A stretch of DNA of 64,000 nt from assembly GCA_049997955.1 (NCBI GenBank), contig JAEBDY010000014.1:1-64000 (forward strand). The letters run 5' to 3'. The position numbers were made by a program, and so were the translations under genes. Of this stretch, positions 46,410 to 56,015 are shown one piece after another; within the stretch, counting starts at the first letter, position 1; each line of letters starts with the position of its first letter. The notes beneath the pieces are model-generated. The model was not told the DNA's origin, ran no database searches, and worked only from the letters and a program-made list of their open reading frames with translations. This DNA comes from Umezawaea sp049997955. Lineage in GTDB: Bacteria; Actinomycetota; Actinomycetes; Mycobacteriales; Pseudonocardiaceae.

Positions 46410-49400
46410 ATGGGTCGAATCTTTATCAGCTACCACGGCAGCGACGGCGCGTCAATCGCCACATATCTGCGGTCTGGACTGATCATCGAGGGCTACAAGG
46501 ACTGCTATGCCTACACGGCTCCGGGGCTGGGACCTCAGATCGCGTCTACCTGGCGAGAGAGCCTGCGCCGTGACCTCCTCGCCGCAGAGGCACTGATCGT
46601 GATCACCACGCCCGGCTCCTCGACGGATTGGTGCGTATGGGAGATATCGGTCTTCCGTGAGCGCAAGCCCGGCGCCCTATGCCTGGAGTTCTTCAGTGGC
46701 TTAGCACAGGGGAGGGCGATCCTAGACGATCGCCAAGCCCAGAGGATCGATCCCGACGACCCCCTATCTCTGGCCTTGGCGCGCGACACTGCGACGCGCC
46801 TACTCGCCCGTTTCGGGGTTGGTAAGAACCCTATGCTTACGTCACCGTTTCCCGGCCTGAAGGCCTTCGACGAGGACCAGGCCAGCCTGTTTTTCGGTCG
46901 CGAAGACGACACCACACGCCTCACAGCCTCCCTCACTGGAGCACGTACAAATGGCGCGATGGCTGTCATCGGCCCGTCCGGGGCAGGCAAGTCGTCTCTG
47001 GTACGTGCCGGGTTGCTGCCCGCACTGAAGCGACGGGGGGAGTGGAAGATCGTAGGCCCTGTGACTCCCGCGCATGGTGCCATCGAAGCGATTGCCTCAG
47101 CCTTGGGTGTTCCAGAGGAGCGCATCAAGGAAAACGTGGACAGTCTTGCTGAATTGCTGGTCAAGGTCGCACCCAACCAAAACCGACTCATCGTGCTGGA
47201 CCAAGCGGAGGAGCTGCTGATCGGTGCTGCCGACGGGATCCTGGCCGGGGACTCCGCCCTGCTCGTTCGAGCACTTGTGGAAGCCAGCAGCACCGTAGCG
47301 TGGCTCGTATACACGGTTCGCGCAGACTTCCTCGACGCGTTGATGCGGCACGAGCAGTTCACCCCGTTGCTACGCGACGATTTCCTGGTCAACCCACTTA
47401 CCAAGGCCGACTTGCCGCTTGTGGTCAACGGGCCCCTGGCTACGCTCGGCTGGCGTCTCGACGACGCTGCGTTGGGGCTGATCCAAGAGGACTCGAGCGG
47501 TGAATCACTGCCTTTGCTAGCTTTTGCGCTGGAAAATCTGTGGCGGTTCGTGAACCCCGACCTGAATCAGAATCCTCGCGCCATCACTCGTAGCGACTAT
47601 GTCGAGGCGGGCCGGGTCATGGACTTGCTGCGAAGGCAGGCAGACGAGGCGTTCGCCATGGCACGCGATCTGATGCGCGACGGCGCTGGCAGGTGGCAGG
47701 ATCCACGGCAGGCGGAGCGCTATGTCCTGAGGACATTGCGCCGACTCGTGGCCGTGGACGAAGCCGGAAAGTTTACCAAGCGACCGGTAGCGCTAAGGGA
47801 GTTAACAGCGGAGGAACGCTTAGTGCTGGAGCCTTTCGTCGCCAACCGAGTGCTCACTACCACCCGATTGCTGGGGGCGCCGATGGATGGGTGGGGGCGC
47901 CACGGCCAAGATGGCTTAGAAGTGGCACACGAAAGTCTGTTCGTCCATTGGCCGCGGCTGCAGGAGAGTCTGGAACGCGATCACGTCTCGCTGAAGGCAC
48001 GTCGCGAGGTCGAGGATATCGCGACGAACTGGCTCAGGAACGGCAGCCACTCAGACCAACTGATCGCGTCGTCTCGGCTGGTGTCGATGTTGGCCGCGCT
48101 CTCACCTACGTTCACTGACGAGTCTTTCACGGAGTTCTGGCCGCAACTTAACGATACACTGTCCGATCTACACTTCTCGAAGGATGCGAGGCGGTTGCTG
48201 CACCTGTCCCTACAGGCGCGGACGGACGACGAGGTGCAGCGCGCGGTTATGACACTCGCGATTGACCCCAGCAATGCGTTGAGTCTGCTCGCTGGCAATG
48301 ACTTGGCGGCGCGATCGATGTTGCACGCGCCGAATCTCGAAGGGTGGCGCCGAACCCTGCTGCGCGCGATGGCCTCCGGCTACTTGTTGCGCTCATTTAC
48401 CGGGCACGAGGGGGGCATCTGGGGCGTGGACTGGTCGCCGGACGATACCGCGCTGGTAACGGGGTCGAAGGACGGGACGGTGAGGGTGTGGGACGGCGAA
48501 ACCGGCGAGTGCCGGATCGTCTTCTCCCACGGCAGGGAGCGTCGAGGGAACGACCGAGGGTGGGTACGTGCGGTCGCCTGGTCGCCTCGTGGAGATCTCA
48601 TCGCCTCTGCTGCTACCGATGAAACGTTGCGGCTATGGTCTGTAAGCACGAATGAAGAGGTACGGGTCCTCCAATTACCCGATCGGCCGTGGTCGGTGCG
48701 GTTTGATGCCGAAGGGCTTCGAGTGGTGGTCTCGTGCGCCAACGGCTCCGCCTATCTTTGGGAAGTCGAGAGCCTAAGCAGAGAACCGTTAGCCGAATTC
48801 CGATGCTTAGACACTGAGGGACTACCAGTCAAGGTGTGGGACGCAGACATCTCGCCAGACGGCGAGCAGATCGCTGCCGCACGCGATGACGGCCGGATCG
48901 ATGTATGGCAAGTCTCAGGGATCCGCAAGGTCGAAATACTGCCACATCAGGACTTGATCAATACACTGACGGCGGTCGACGAATACGAACGCAGCCTGCC
49001 AGCGGTACGCTCAGTCCGATTCCACCCACACTCACCGGGAATACTGGCAAGCGGTGATCAGGGTTGGTCCGTGAGGCTACACAAAAGCGGCCTGTCACTA
49101 GCGCTCAACGGGCACACCGATCAAGTGCGGCAGGTGAGTTGGTCGCGCTCCGGGATTAGACTGGCCACCGCGTCGGCCGACGCGGTGGTCCGCGTCTGGG
49201 ACGCTGTTACCGGGCGTGAAGTCTTGAGTTTGCGAGGTCACGGACAGGGAGTGTGTGACATCGCTTGGTCGCACTCCGGAGATCGACTGGCCACGGTCGC
49301 GGACGACGGTTCACAGCGGGTCTGGAAAATCGGATCCGAGCCGAATTACGACTGGGTCAACGCAGTCGAGTCGGTGAGAGCCATCGCGTGGAATCCTCAG

Positions 49401-50351
49401 ACAGGCGATTACACCGTGGGCACCTCAACGAATCGCAGGACTGGATCTAGCGGAGAGCAATGGTCACACTGGTTACCTGAAGAGAACCGGCACGAGGCCC
49501 AGATTGGTCTGACGTTCAAATTCGTCGGGTCTTCGTCGTTGTTGCAGTCGGTCGCATGGTCGTCTGATGGCCAACGGCTGGCGATCGGCTATCAGGACGG
49601 AACAGTCACCCTACTGGACCAGCATCACCAAGTGATAGCGGAGTTAACCGACGCGACCGACGGCGTGCACGACGCTCAGTGGTCAGCAGATGGAGCACTG
49701 CTTGCCGTAGTTTCGCGGGATCGGAGCTGGTTACCTCGCATCTACGACCGCGACGGCATGCTGATTCAGCCCTCCAGTGGTATCCCCAGATGGACTCGCC
49801 ACTCGGGATTTCTTCGCGCCGTAGCCTGGCATCCCCACGACGCGGTATTCGCGGTCGCGGGTGAGGACAACTTGATTACGGTGAACTCATTGACCCGTAC
49901 TCTGGGTACGTTCGAGGCCTCCAAAAGGTTCGCCTGCATGGCCTGGCACCCGAACGGAGAACTACTCGCTGTCGGCTGCACCGACTCGACGGTGCTCGTT
50001 CTCCGGATTGACGAGGAGATCACCACTGAGTCTGAACTTCTTGGCCATGCTGACGAAATCAACGTCATTGCATGGTCGACGGACGGCACCTTGCTCCTCA
50101 CTGCCTCTGACGACGCGACGGCGCGAGTCTGGAACCCTGTTACCGGCGCGCAGTTGACTGCGTTGATTGGGCACGGCGGATCGGTTACGGCGGCGCTGTG
50201 GTCGCCCGACGGACGCGTGATCACTGGCTCGGTGGACCGTACGATCCGCTTCTGGGACATCTCCGATGGCAGCGACCATCCGCTGTCCGGTTCTCCGAAC
50301 GGCACCGACGTGGCAGATCTTATTGTGGAGGCGCGACTGCGAACTCGCTGA
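46410..50351 (+). CDS. TIR-STAND NTPase-WD40 protein
   Basis: This protein has 1313 residues from ATG 46410; ATG 46401 is in frame but less typical for a TIR start (MGRIFISYHGSDG). The TIR domain (1-130) has the putative catalytic glutamate at E78 in DWCVWEISVF. The STAND NTPase follows, with Walker A GPSGAGKSS at 188-196 and Walker B LIVLDQAEE (D264), then a helical linker. About 14 WD40 repeats from residue 659 to the end make two seven-blade propellers. The layout is that of bacterial immune sensors in which propellers detect a trigger, the NTPase oligomerises and TIR destroys NAD or makes a signal. It converges with the chaperone/SLOG operon. Confidence 0.9.
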   Translation: MGRIFISYHGSDGASIATYLRSGLIIEGYKDCYAYTAPGLGPQIASTWRESLRRDLLAAEALIVITTPGSSTDWCVWEISVFRERKPGALCLEFFSGLAQGRAILDDRQAQRIDPDDPLSLALARDTATRLLARFGVGKNPMLTSPFPGLKAFDEDQASLFFGREDDTTRLTASLTGARTNGAMAVIGPSGAGKSSLVRAGLLPALKRRGEWKIVGPVTPAHGAIEAIASALGVPEERIKENVDSLAELLVKVAPNQNRLIVLDQAEELLIGAADGILAGDSALLVRALVEASSTVAWLVYTVRADFLDALMRHEQFTPLLRDDFLVNPLTKADLPLVVNGPLATLGWRLDDAALGLIQEDSSGESLPLLAFALENLWRFVNPDLNQNPRAITRSDYVEAGRVMDLLRRQADEAFAMARDLMRDGAGRWQDPRQAERYVLRTLRRLVAVDEAGKFTKRPVALRELTAEERLVLEPFVANRVLTTTRLLGAPMDGWGRHGQDGLEVAHESLFVHWPRLQESLERDHVSLKARREVEDIATNWLRNGSHSDQLIASSRLVSMLAALSPTFTDESFTEFWPQLNDTLSDLHFSKDARRLLHLSLQARTDDEVQRAVMTLAIDPSNALSLLAGNDLAARSMLHAPNLEGWRRTLLRAMASGYLLRSFTGHEGGIWGVDWSPDDTALVTGSKDGTVRVWDGETGECRIVFSHGRERRGNDRGWVRAVAWSPRGDLIASAATDETLRLWSVSTNEEVRVLQLPDRPWSVRFDAEGLRVVVSCANGSAYLWEVESLSREPLAEFRCLDTEGLPVKVWDADISPDGEQIAAARDDGRIDVWQVSGIRKVEILPHQDLINTLTAVDEYERSLPAVRSVRFHPHSPGILASGDQGWSVRLHKSGLSLALNGHTDQVRQVSWSRSGIRLATASADAVVRVWDAVTGREVLSLRGHGQGVCDIAWSHSGDRLATVADDGSQRVWKIGSEPNYDWVNAVESVRAIAWNPQTGDYTVGTSTNRRTGSSGEQWSHWLPEENRHEAQIGLTFKFVGSSSLLQSVAWSSDGQRLAIGYQDGTVTLLDQHHQVIAELTDATDGVHDAQWSADGALLAVVSRDRSWLPRIYDRDGMLIQPSSGIPRWTRHSGFLRAVAWHPHDAVFAVAGEDNLITVNSLTRTLGTFEASKRFACMAWHPNGELLAVGCTDSTVLVLRIDEEITTESELLGHADEINVIAWSTDGTLLLTASDDATARVWNPVTGAQLTALIGHGGSVTAALWSPDGRVITGSVDRTIRFWDISDGSDHPLSGSPNGTDVADLIVEARLRTR

Positions 50352-50415
50352 GCTTTAACGCACTGCGGGTAGTCGCCGGAAGCGTGGTACTACCTGTGTG
50401 CATGCACAACCCGAG

Positions 50416-50453
50416 ATCGTCGGAGGACGGTGTTCGACACCGGCCTCGACGAT
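50416..50453. terminator. Hairpin between convergent genes
   Basis: Arms atcgtcggaggacggtgt and acaccggcctcgacgat pair almost completely around a 3-nt loop (tcg), between the stops of the TIR-STAND gene (+) and the SLATT gene (-). A bidirectional terminator is likely, although no clear T-run follows. The rest of 50352-50574 shows no gene. Confidence 0.45.
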
Positions 50454-50574
50454 GCGAGTGTTCAAGTCGTTCTCAGCGATATCCAGATCCTGCGGATGAA
50501 CTCGATCATAAAACGTTGGACCCAGGCCTGCCTTCACGAACTCATCGACCGCACCTCATTCGGACCAGCCGCAT

Positions 50575-51477
50575 TCAGCTGGAAGGACGCGATCTCGACG
50601 CTCTCCACATGGTGTGCTCCCGGCTCACCGCCTCCTCGGAATCCGCGACCTCCACGGCCCACGTCGCCTCGTCGTCGACTAGTTCGAGTCTGCGGTGGGC
50701 GATCGTCAATTCGTTGGCCGCGAACGTGTAGGCGCGGGCCAGCGTGGCCAATTGGTGGAGACTCACCCAGGCGGTCCCCGCAGCGACCATCGCGGCCACC
50801 ACTCCGGCAAGATCGAGCTGGATGAACCCGGAGGCCTTCGCCACAGCGGCGGCGATTCCGATCAACTCCACCAGACACAGCCAGAGGCCCCAGCGGCGGG
50901 CGAGCCGCTCGTTGATCCGGGCTCTGCGCGCGTACCAGGCCTGCTGGTCGGCGATGCGAAACTCGAGGTACGCGGCCTTGCGAGTAGCGAGGTCAGCAGC
51001 TCGCAGCGCACGCATCCGATCGGACACGACCGCGCGCTGCGACGGCCTGATGCTCGTCGTCGGCGCTTCGGCGAGGAGCTTGCCCAACTGTTCGAGGAAT
51101 CGCCGCTCGACGGCCTGCTCGTCGGCCTTGAGCGCGAATGGTACGCCCCGGACGCTGAAGCGCCAAGCAAGGCTCTTGGTGGACTCCGCGAGCGCGCGGC
51201 CGTCGTACCACCGGTCCTCCGGCCTGGCCGTCCGCAAGTTCAGTTCGGTGAGCAGCACCCCGGCCAATGTCAGCGCGGTACCGATGGCCGCCACGTCGAT
51301 CTGCCGCGGCCCGACCTTCAGCTGGACGACTCCCGTGCACGCTGCCAGCACCGCAAGCAGTAGGCGCAGGCGGACCGTCCGCAGGTACTGGCGCTGTCCA
51401 TCGAGGGATGCCGAGTCTGCAGACTCGAAGAGACCCGGCAGGTCAGTGTCCGTTAAGCCATGACGCACAGCAGTCAT
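50575..51477 (-). CDS. SLATT-domain membrane protein (DUF4231)
   Basis: This 300-residue protein fits the SLATT superfamily: an N-terminal TM hairpin (LRLLLAVLAACTGVVQL and AIGTALTLAGVLLTEL, about 38-80), a long soluble helical segment, and a C-terminal TM pair (LWLCLVELIGIAAAVA and GVVAAMVAAGTAWVSL, about 203-250). SLATT proteins are predicted pore-forming effectors controlled by nucleotide-derived signals. It lies 44 nt downstream of a SLOG-family gene, the classic SLOG-SLATT pairing. It is the last gene of the long - strand operon and therefore its candidate terminal effector. Confidence 0.82.
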   Translation of the reverse strand: MTAVRHGLTDTDLPGLFESADSASLDGQRQYLRTVRLRLLLAVLAACTGVVQLKVGPRQIDVAAIGTALTLAGVLLTELNLRTARPEDRWYDGRALAESTKSLAWRFSVRGVPFALKADEQAVERRFLEQLGKLLAEAPTTSIRPSQRAVVSDRMRALRAADLATRKAAYLEFRIADQQAWYARRARINERLARRWGLWLCLVELIGIAAAVAKASGFIQLDLAGVVAAMVAAGTAWVSLHQLATLARAYTFAANELTIAHRRLELVDDEATWAVEVADSEEAVSREHTMWRASRSRPSS

Positions 51478-51521
51478 ACACTCTCCTCTTAGCCCGGCTC
51501 CACGTGGTCGCGGGTGCGCGA

Positions 51522-52337
51522 TCAGCCGAACGTCGTCAGTTCAGCCTCGATGGCGGCTGCTAGGTCGTGTGCGGTCACCACTCGCGTGAGCGGCGACCCG
51601 GCGATCTCGGCGGCGCGCTGGCCCACGACGTCTCCTGCGGCTGCGGCCGCGATGGCGGACGCGGTCCGACCGGAGGCCGCGAGCACCAGCACAGAACGTC
51701 CCCGCTCGATGCTGTGGGCCGCGTCGTCGTAGGTGATCTCCCCACCGTTGATGAGGAGGGTGACCGACCTGCAGCCGTCCGCGACCACGTCGGCGACCTC
51801 CGCCAGCCACGGCGACTCATCTCCCCACGAGTCGCCGGGAACCAGGACGTGCACATGGTGCGGCTCGAGTTCGGCGGTGCCCACGACACCTTCGGCAACC
51901 ACTCCTACCAGGGGCAACGCGCGGTCTTGCAACCTGCCGACGGCTCCCATCACGCCGGAATTGGTGCCACCGTCCACCACCGCCGCGTCTCGGGCAATGA
52001 GCACGGGCAGCACCGCGTCGCGCAACAGCTCGGCCACGAATTCCAGGTGGCCTCTACTCATTCCGGCTGCACCGCCGACAAGTACGAGCACCGGCCGCCC
52101 GCGGCGCACATGCAACAGGTCGAGTGCTGACGCGATCTCCTCGCGGCGGTCGACCAGGACGCGTCTGTCATTTGTGTTCACGACGACAATATGGCGTAGT
52201 CGTACGACGGAGCACGGGTGATCAGACAGGAGTCGACGGTGGTGTGCCTCGGATTGGTGGTGTTCAACGGTGGATACGTCAGCAACGTTCCGTGACAAAA
52301 GCTCTTTACACAGCGCGAGTTCGATCGGAACGCTCAA
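51522..52337 (-). CDS. SLOG-family (LSDAT) nucleotide-sensor protein
   Basis: The C-terminal part matches the LSDAT/TRPM-type SLOG domain, with VLVGGAAGM, VVDGGTNSGVMGAVG, LEPHHVHVLVPGDSWGDES and SVTLLINGGEITYDD in order. SLOG domains bind or produce nucleotide-derived ligands such as ADP-ribose derivatives. The start is uncertain: TTG 52337 overlaps the upstream TPR gene by 4 nt (271 residues), but GTG 52181 gives a more family-like N-terminus (VNTNDRRVLVDRREE), with a possible -10 just upstream. It directly precedes the SLATT gene, and the pair would form a sensor/effector unit. Confidence 0.82.
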   Translation of the reverse strand: MSVPIELALCKELLSRNVADVSTVEHHQSEAHHRRLLSDHPCSVVRLRHIVVVNTNDRRVLVDRREEIASALDLLHVRRGRPVLVLVGGAAGMSRGHLEFVAELLRDAVLPVLIARDAAVVDGGTNSGVMGAVGRLQDRALPLVGVVAEGVVGTAELEPHHVHVLVPGDSWGDESPWLAEVADVVADGCRSVTLLINGGEITYDDAAHSIERGRSVLVLAASGRTASAIAAAAAGDVVGQRAAEIAGSPLTRVVTAHDLAAAIEAELTTFG

Positions 52338-53899
52338 TAGAGCTTCTCCAGATTCCGGTCGGCCGTCGCGATTACCCAGTCCAGCGCTTCCTTGTCGTTC
52401 TCAGTCAGATCCTGTGTGCGCTGAGAAATTTCCCGCGCCTTGGATTTGATCCGTTCCAGGTGCGCGATGGCGGTGTCGAGTTCGGGACGGGTTCGGATCG
52501 GGCCGCGCGAGTACCGGTCCAAGATCATGCGCATGTCGTCGACGCAGCTGGTGACGAGCAGCACCCGGCGCACGACCGCGTGGTTCCTCTCGACGACCTC
52601 GGCCGCTTCCGCGGCTTCCCCTCCGATCAGCGGGTCACTCTCCAGCCCGTCGAGCAGGGCCGACGCGGCCGACAGCCGCGCGTTGATCGACCGCAGGTCG
52701 GAGTCGTCCGAGCCGCGGTGGTCGGAGTCGACCGCCTCGCGGAACTCGGCGATGGCGTGCAGGTACCGCACCGTGCCGCACCGGTTGTCGATCAACGCGG
52801 CGACTTGGAACACGCGGATCGCCTCGGTGAAGCGCTCTTTCAGCAGGGCGGTACGACCGGCGTCCAGTTCCGGTCCGAGCAACCAGAGCAGGATCTCCTG
52901 CCGCCCCAGCGGGTTGAGCACCGACGAGGTGGACTCACGGCGTCGTTTGCGGCGGGTCCACGGGAGTTTGGCGCCATCGGCGTACCGCTCCCGCGCGTAC
53001 GACCACAGCACGGCGAACTGTCCGTCCTGACGCAGTTCCTCCGGGCACTCCTCCAACGCCCTCAGCGCCCCCTTCGGGTCGCGTGCGCGCAGGCACCGCC
53101 GGATCTCCTCGAGTTGCGGCTGGTGCAGCGCCGCGAGGATCCGCTGCCGCAGATCGGTGAACGCGTCCGGCACCGCCTCGTCATCGGGCAGGCCGCCCAC
53201 CGCCGCCTCGACCGCCTCCAACGCGTCGGCCGGACGATCCAGCAACAGCAGCACCACGGCCTTGAAGTAGCGCGGAGCCGGGTGATCGGGCAGCACAAGT
53301 GCCGCCCGATCGACGACCTCCAGCGCCTCCACGGTGGCGTCGTCGTGCAGCAGTCGCCCGACCTCTTCCTGCAACTGCTCGACGACGGCGTCCTCGCAGG
53401 CCGTGCGCACTCTCGCGACGAGCGCCATCGTGGCCGGGTCCTCGGTGTGCTCCCTCGCCGCCGTCAGTGACGCCAGCGCACGCTCGTGGCGGCCCAGCCC
53501 GAAGTAGCCGCGGGCTTGCAACAGCCAGGCCTCGGCGTTGACCGGGGTGATGGACAGCGCTTGGTCGACCACGGTCAACGCACTCTGGAACTTGCCCTGC
53601 TCCACCTTCCGGCGCGCCTGGTCGAGGAGCCTGGCCACCTTGACGTCCGTGTGGCGTGCGGCCAGGTCGCGCAGGCCGTCGTCCAGTGACCCGAGGTCGA
53701 CCGAGGTCTTCAGGCCGACGCCCGTCGTCATCGAACCGAAGTCATGCGGCTTGACCGTTCCGACTGGCGCGAACATCCGGCCCGCGGCGGAACCGGCCGT
53801 CAAATCCGGTTGCAGCTCACGCGAATCCCTGAGCAGGCTCTCCCTGTCCTCGGACCGCTTGCGGTTCAGCCCGCCGGGTTCCGGGTTCGCCATCGTCAT
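52334..53899 (-). CDS. Soluble TPR protein
   Basis: This protein has 521 residues from ATG 53899, which overlaps the stop of the 72-residue gene (ATGA); ATG 53893, 7 nt after a GGGGAGG site, is equally likely. The frame extends to 54076 but its upstream part is only the reverse of coding sequence. The N-terminal 60 residues look disordered and Pro/Gly-rich. TPR-like helices follow (about 70-260: KFQSALTVVDQALSITPVN, RHERALASLTAAREH). The C-terminal half is helical without a recognised domain. No signal peptide is present, so it is probably cytoplasmic, a scaffold in the chaperone/SLOG operon. Confidence 0.75.
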   Translation of the reverse strand: MTMANPEPGGLNRKRSEDRESLLRDSRELQPDLTAGSAAGRMFAPVGTVKPHDFGSMTTGVGLKTSVDLGSLDDGLRDLAARHTDVKVARLLDQARRKVEQGKFQSALTVVDQALSITPVNAEAWLLQARGYFGLGRHERALASLTAAREHTEDPATMALVARVRTACEDAVVEQLQEEVGRLLHDDATVEALEVVDRAALVLPDHPAPRYFKAVVLLLLDRPADALEAVEAAVGGLPDDEAVPDAFTDLRQRILAALHQPQLEEIRRCLRARDPKGALRALEECPEELRQDGQFAVLWSYARERYADGAKLPWTRRKRRRESTSSVLNPLGRQEILLWLLGPELDAGRTALLKERFTEAIRVFQVAALIDNRCGTVRYLHAIAEFREAVDSDHRGSDDSDLRSINARLSAASALLDGLESDPLIGGEAAEAAEVVERNHAVVRRVLLVTSCVDDMRMILDRYSRGPIRTRPELDTAIAHLERIKSKAREISQRTQDLTENDKEALDWVIATADRNLEKLY

Positions 53900-54114
53900 T
53901 CCTCCCCGTCCGACTCGTCCGCCATCGCGTCGACGACCGCGCTCACCAGGTCGACCTCGGCGATGTGGTCCACCTCGGCGATGGAGAGCACGGCCCGCCG
54001 CAGCTCCACCCGGCTCAGCTCGTCGCCACCGTCCGCGGACACGTCCAGTTCCAGCGACGGCAACTCGTCCAGGCACTCGGCGGGAACCGGCTCTCGTCTG
54101 CCCAGCACGGTCAT
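53896..54114 (-). CDS. 72-residue acidic protein
   Basis: This small acidic protein (AECLDELPSLELDVSADGG ... AEVDLVSAVVDAMADE) has no recognised domain. It starts in an ATGA overlap with the stop of the membrane-anchored TPR gene and ends in an ATGA overlap with the downstream TPR gene. This double coupling is strong evidence that it is translated. A stoichiometric adaptor for one of the TPR proteins is a reasonable guess only. Confidence 0.7.
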   Translation of the reverse strand: MTVLGRREPVPAECLDELPSLELDVSADGGDELSRVELRRAVLSIAEVDHIAEVDLVSAVVDAMADESDGEE

Positions 54115-56015
54115 GACGTCACCTCGTTCTCACTCAGCAGTTGGTCGCCGACAATGGCGAGGACCTCCGCTTCCTTCCGCTCGACCGCGCGGGCGTGGTC
54201 GAGGAGCACCTGGCTGTCGTCCTCCAGGCTTCGGGTCAGCTCGCCCGCCGCGGCCAACCGCGGGTCGTCCCGGCGCACGGCGAGCAGTTGGTCGATCCGC
54301 TCGCGAAGCAGCCGCGACCGGTCGTTCATCTCCGCCACCGATGGCGCGGACACGTGCACCCGCCTCAGCTCCGGTCGCTGGTCCCAACTACGGACCTTGC
54401 CGAACCGGGACAACTGCCCCACCAGCGTGGCGCGCACCTGTTCGCTGATCGACCCGTCCTCGACGAACTGGTCGAGCACCTGGAGGTAGGAACCGACGAC
54501 GTTGCGCGAGGCCCGCACCAGCTGGGCGTGCTGGTTGAGCACGCGCAGCAACTCCGGATCGCGTGCGCCGAGCGCCCTGGCCCTCGCGAGCACGCGCACC
54601 GCGGCGCTCCGCTCCTGGTCGTCCTCGGCGAAGTGGTAGCGCAGCAGGCCGACGACGAGGTACGGGTCGCTGAAGTCCGAGTCAGCCTGCCGGACGAGGG
54701 CGAACCCGCTCACCACGCCCGCGAGCCGCTCGCGGGTCCGGTCGTGGGGGTTCACCGCCCACGCGCGCAGCCGGGCGACGCCGCGCAGGAGGTGGATGTC
54801 CCGCAGCACTCGGTCGTGCTCGTGGCCGCCCGCCGCCTCCCCCTGCTCGTTCAGCTCGCCGACGCGGTCGGCAATGCTCGGTTCGGCCGACGGGTCCGGC
54901 CACTCCGCCTCGACCGCGCCGTCCGGGCGGAGTCGCCGCGCGGCGGACACGAGCAGCGTCTCGACGCGGTCGGCCCCGCCCGGCGCGTTCTCGATCCACG
55001 CCGCCAACGCCAAGCCCAGGTCCGCCAGAGCCGCCATGACCTCCCGCTCCGACTCCGGCAGGGACGGCACCGCCAGCTCCAAACCCTCGAACTGCCGCCG
55101 CGCGCCGACCACGTCCTTGTCGAACAACGCCCGCGCCCCCAGCACCACGTGGTGGTTGCGCAGGTCGGCCGGAACACGGTCGACGTAGTCGCCCAGCCGC
55201 TCGACCTGGCCGAACAGCTCGGCCGCCGCGTCGATGCGCCCGGTCCGCACGGCTGCGACCGCGCGGTGGTACTGCACGAGCCCGTAGAGCTTCCTGGCTC
55301 GTCCGGAGGTTAGGCCGCCCGCCTTCTCCAGCGCGGCGAGCGGCGGCTCGGCCCCGTCGTAGTTGCGGCGGGTCGCCCGCACGTACGCCAGCAGGTACGC
55401 CACGTCCACGTCCGCCGGGTCCTCGCGGTGCACCGCGGCGAGCCGGTGCTCGGCTTCGTCGAACTCGTCCAGCCTCACCAGCGCGAACGCGATGTAGAAG
55501 CGGGCGCGACGACGGAGGCGCTCGGGCAGGGTGGTCTCGATGCGGGTCAACGCGGGCAACGCGCGCCGGTAGTCGTGCTTCGCGAACAGCGCGACGGCGC
55601 CCGTGTAGTCCCGGCTGGACCGCCGAGGCACGACGACCAGGCGGTGGACGAGGAGCCCGACGCCCACGACGGCCAACGTGGCCAAGATCGCGACGAGAAC
55701 GCCAAAGCCGCCACCGCCGTCCGTCGTGCCCGCGTTCTCCACGCCGCCGCTGCTCGTCGCGACCCCGCTCAAGGGCTGCTCACTGGTCGGGGCCACCGGT
55801 TCCCCGGCGACCACGACGGTCGCGACCACCTCCGAACCGTCCGGGACGGCCAGCGTGACCGGGTACGTGCCCGGCGGCACTGCGACGCCGGGAGGCAGGG
55901 TGATCGTCGTCGAACCTGGATCCGCCGACTCCCCCGCCGCCACTCCGAAGCCGAGCACGGCAGGCAACGACAACACGATCACGACGGGAAGCAGTCGATG
56001 AACCGGGCGCGCCAT
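54111..56015 (-). CDS. Exported or membrane-anchored TPR protein
   Basis: This protein has 634 residues from ATG 56015, which follows AGGAGG by 7 nt; the frame to 56129 adds an unlikely Arg/Pro-rich stretch. The N-terminal signal segment (LLPVVIVLSLPAVLGFGVAA) is followed by about 70 extracytoplasmic residues with a short beta domain (PPGTYPVTLAVPDGSEVV) and a TM helix (GVLVAILATLAVVGVGLLV). A long cytoplasmic TPR region follows (RALPALTRIETTLPERL, EFDEAEHRLAAVHREDP and more). It would link the outside of the membrane to cytoplasmic partners. It overlaps the pseudokinase gene by 37 nt and the small acidic gene by 4 nt. Confidence 0.78.
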   Translation of the reverse strand: MARPVHRLLPVVIVLSLPAVLGFGVAAGESADPGSTTITLPPGVAVPPGTYPVTLAVPDGSEVVATVVVAGEPVAPTSEQPLSGVATSSGGVENAGTTDGGGGFGVLVAILATLAVVGVGLLVHRLVVVPRRSSRDYTGAVALFAKHDYRRALPALTRIETTLPERLRRRARFYIAFALVRLDEFDEAEHRLAAVHREDPADVDVAYLLAYVRATRRNYDGAEPPLAALEKAGGLTSGRARKLYGLVQYHRAVAAVRTGRIDAAAELFGQVERLGDYVDRVPADLRNHHVVLGARALFDKDVVGARRQFEGLELAVPSLPESEREVMAALADLGLALAAWIENAPGGADRVETLLVSAARRLRPDGAVEAEWPDPSAEPSIADRVGELNEQGEAAGGHEHDRVLRDIHLLRGVARLRAWAVNPHDRTRERLAGVVSGFALVRQADSDFSDPYLVVGLLRYHFAEDDQERSAAVRVLARARALGARDPELLRVLNQHAQLVRASRNVVGSYLQVLDQFVEDGSISEQVRATLVGQLSRFGKVRSWDQRPELRRVHVSAPSVAEMNDRSRLLRERIDQLLAVRRDDPRLAAAGELTRSLEDDSQVLLDHARAVERKEAEVLAIVGDQLLSENEVTS

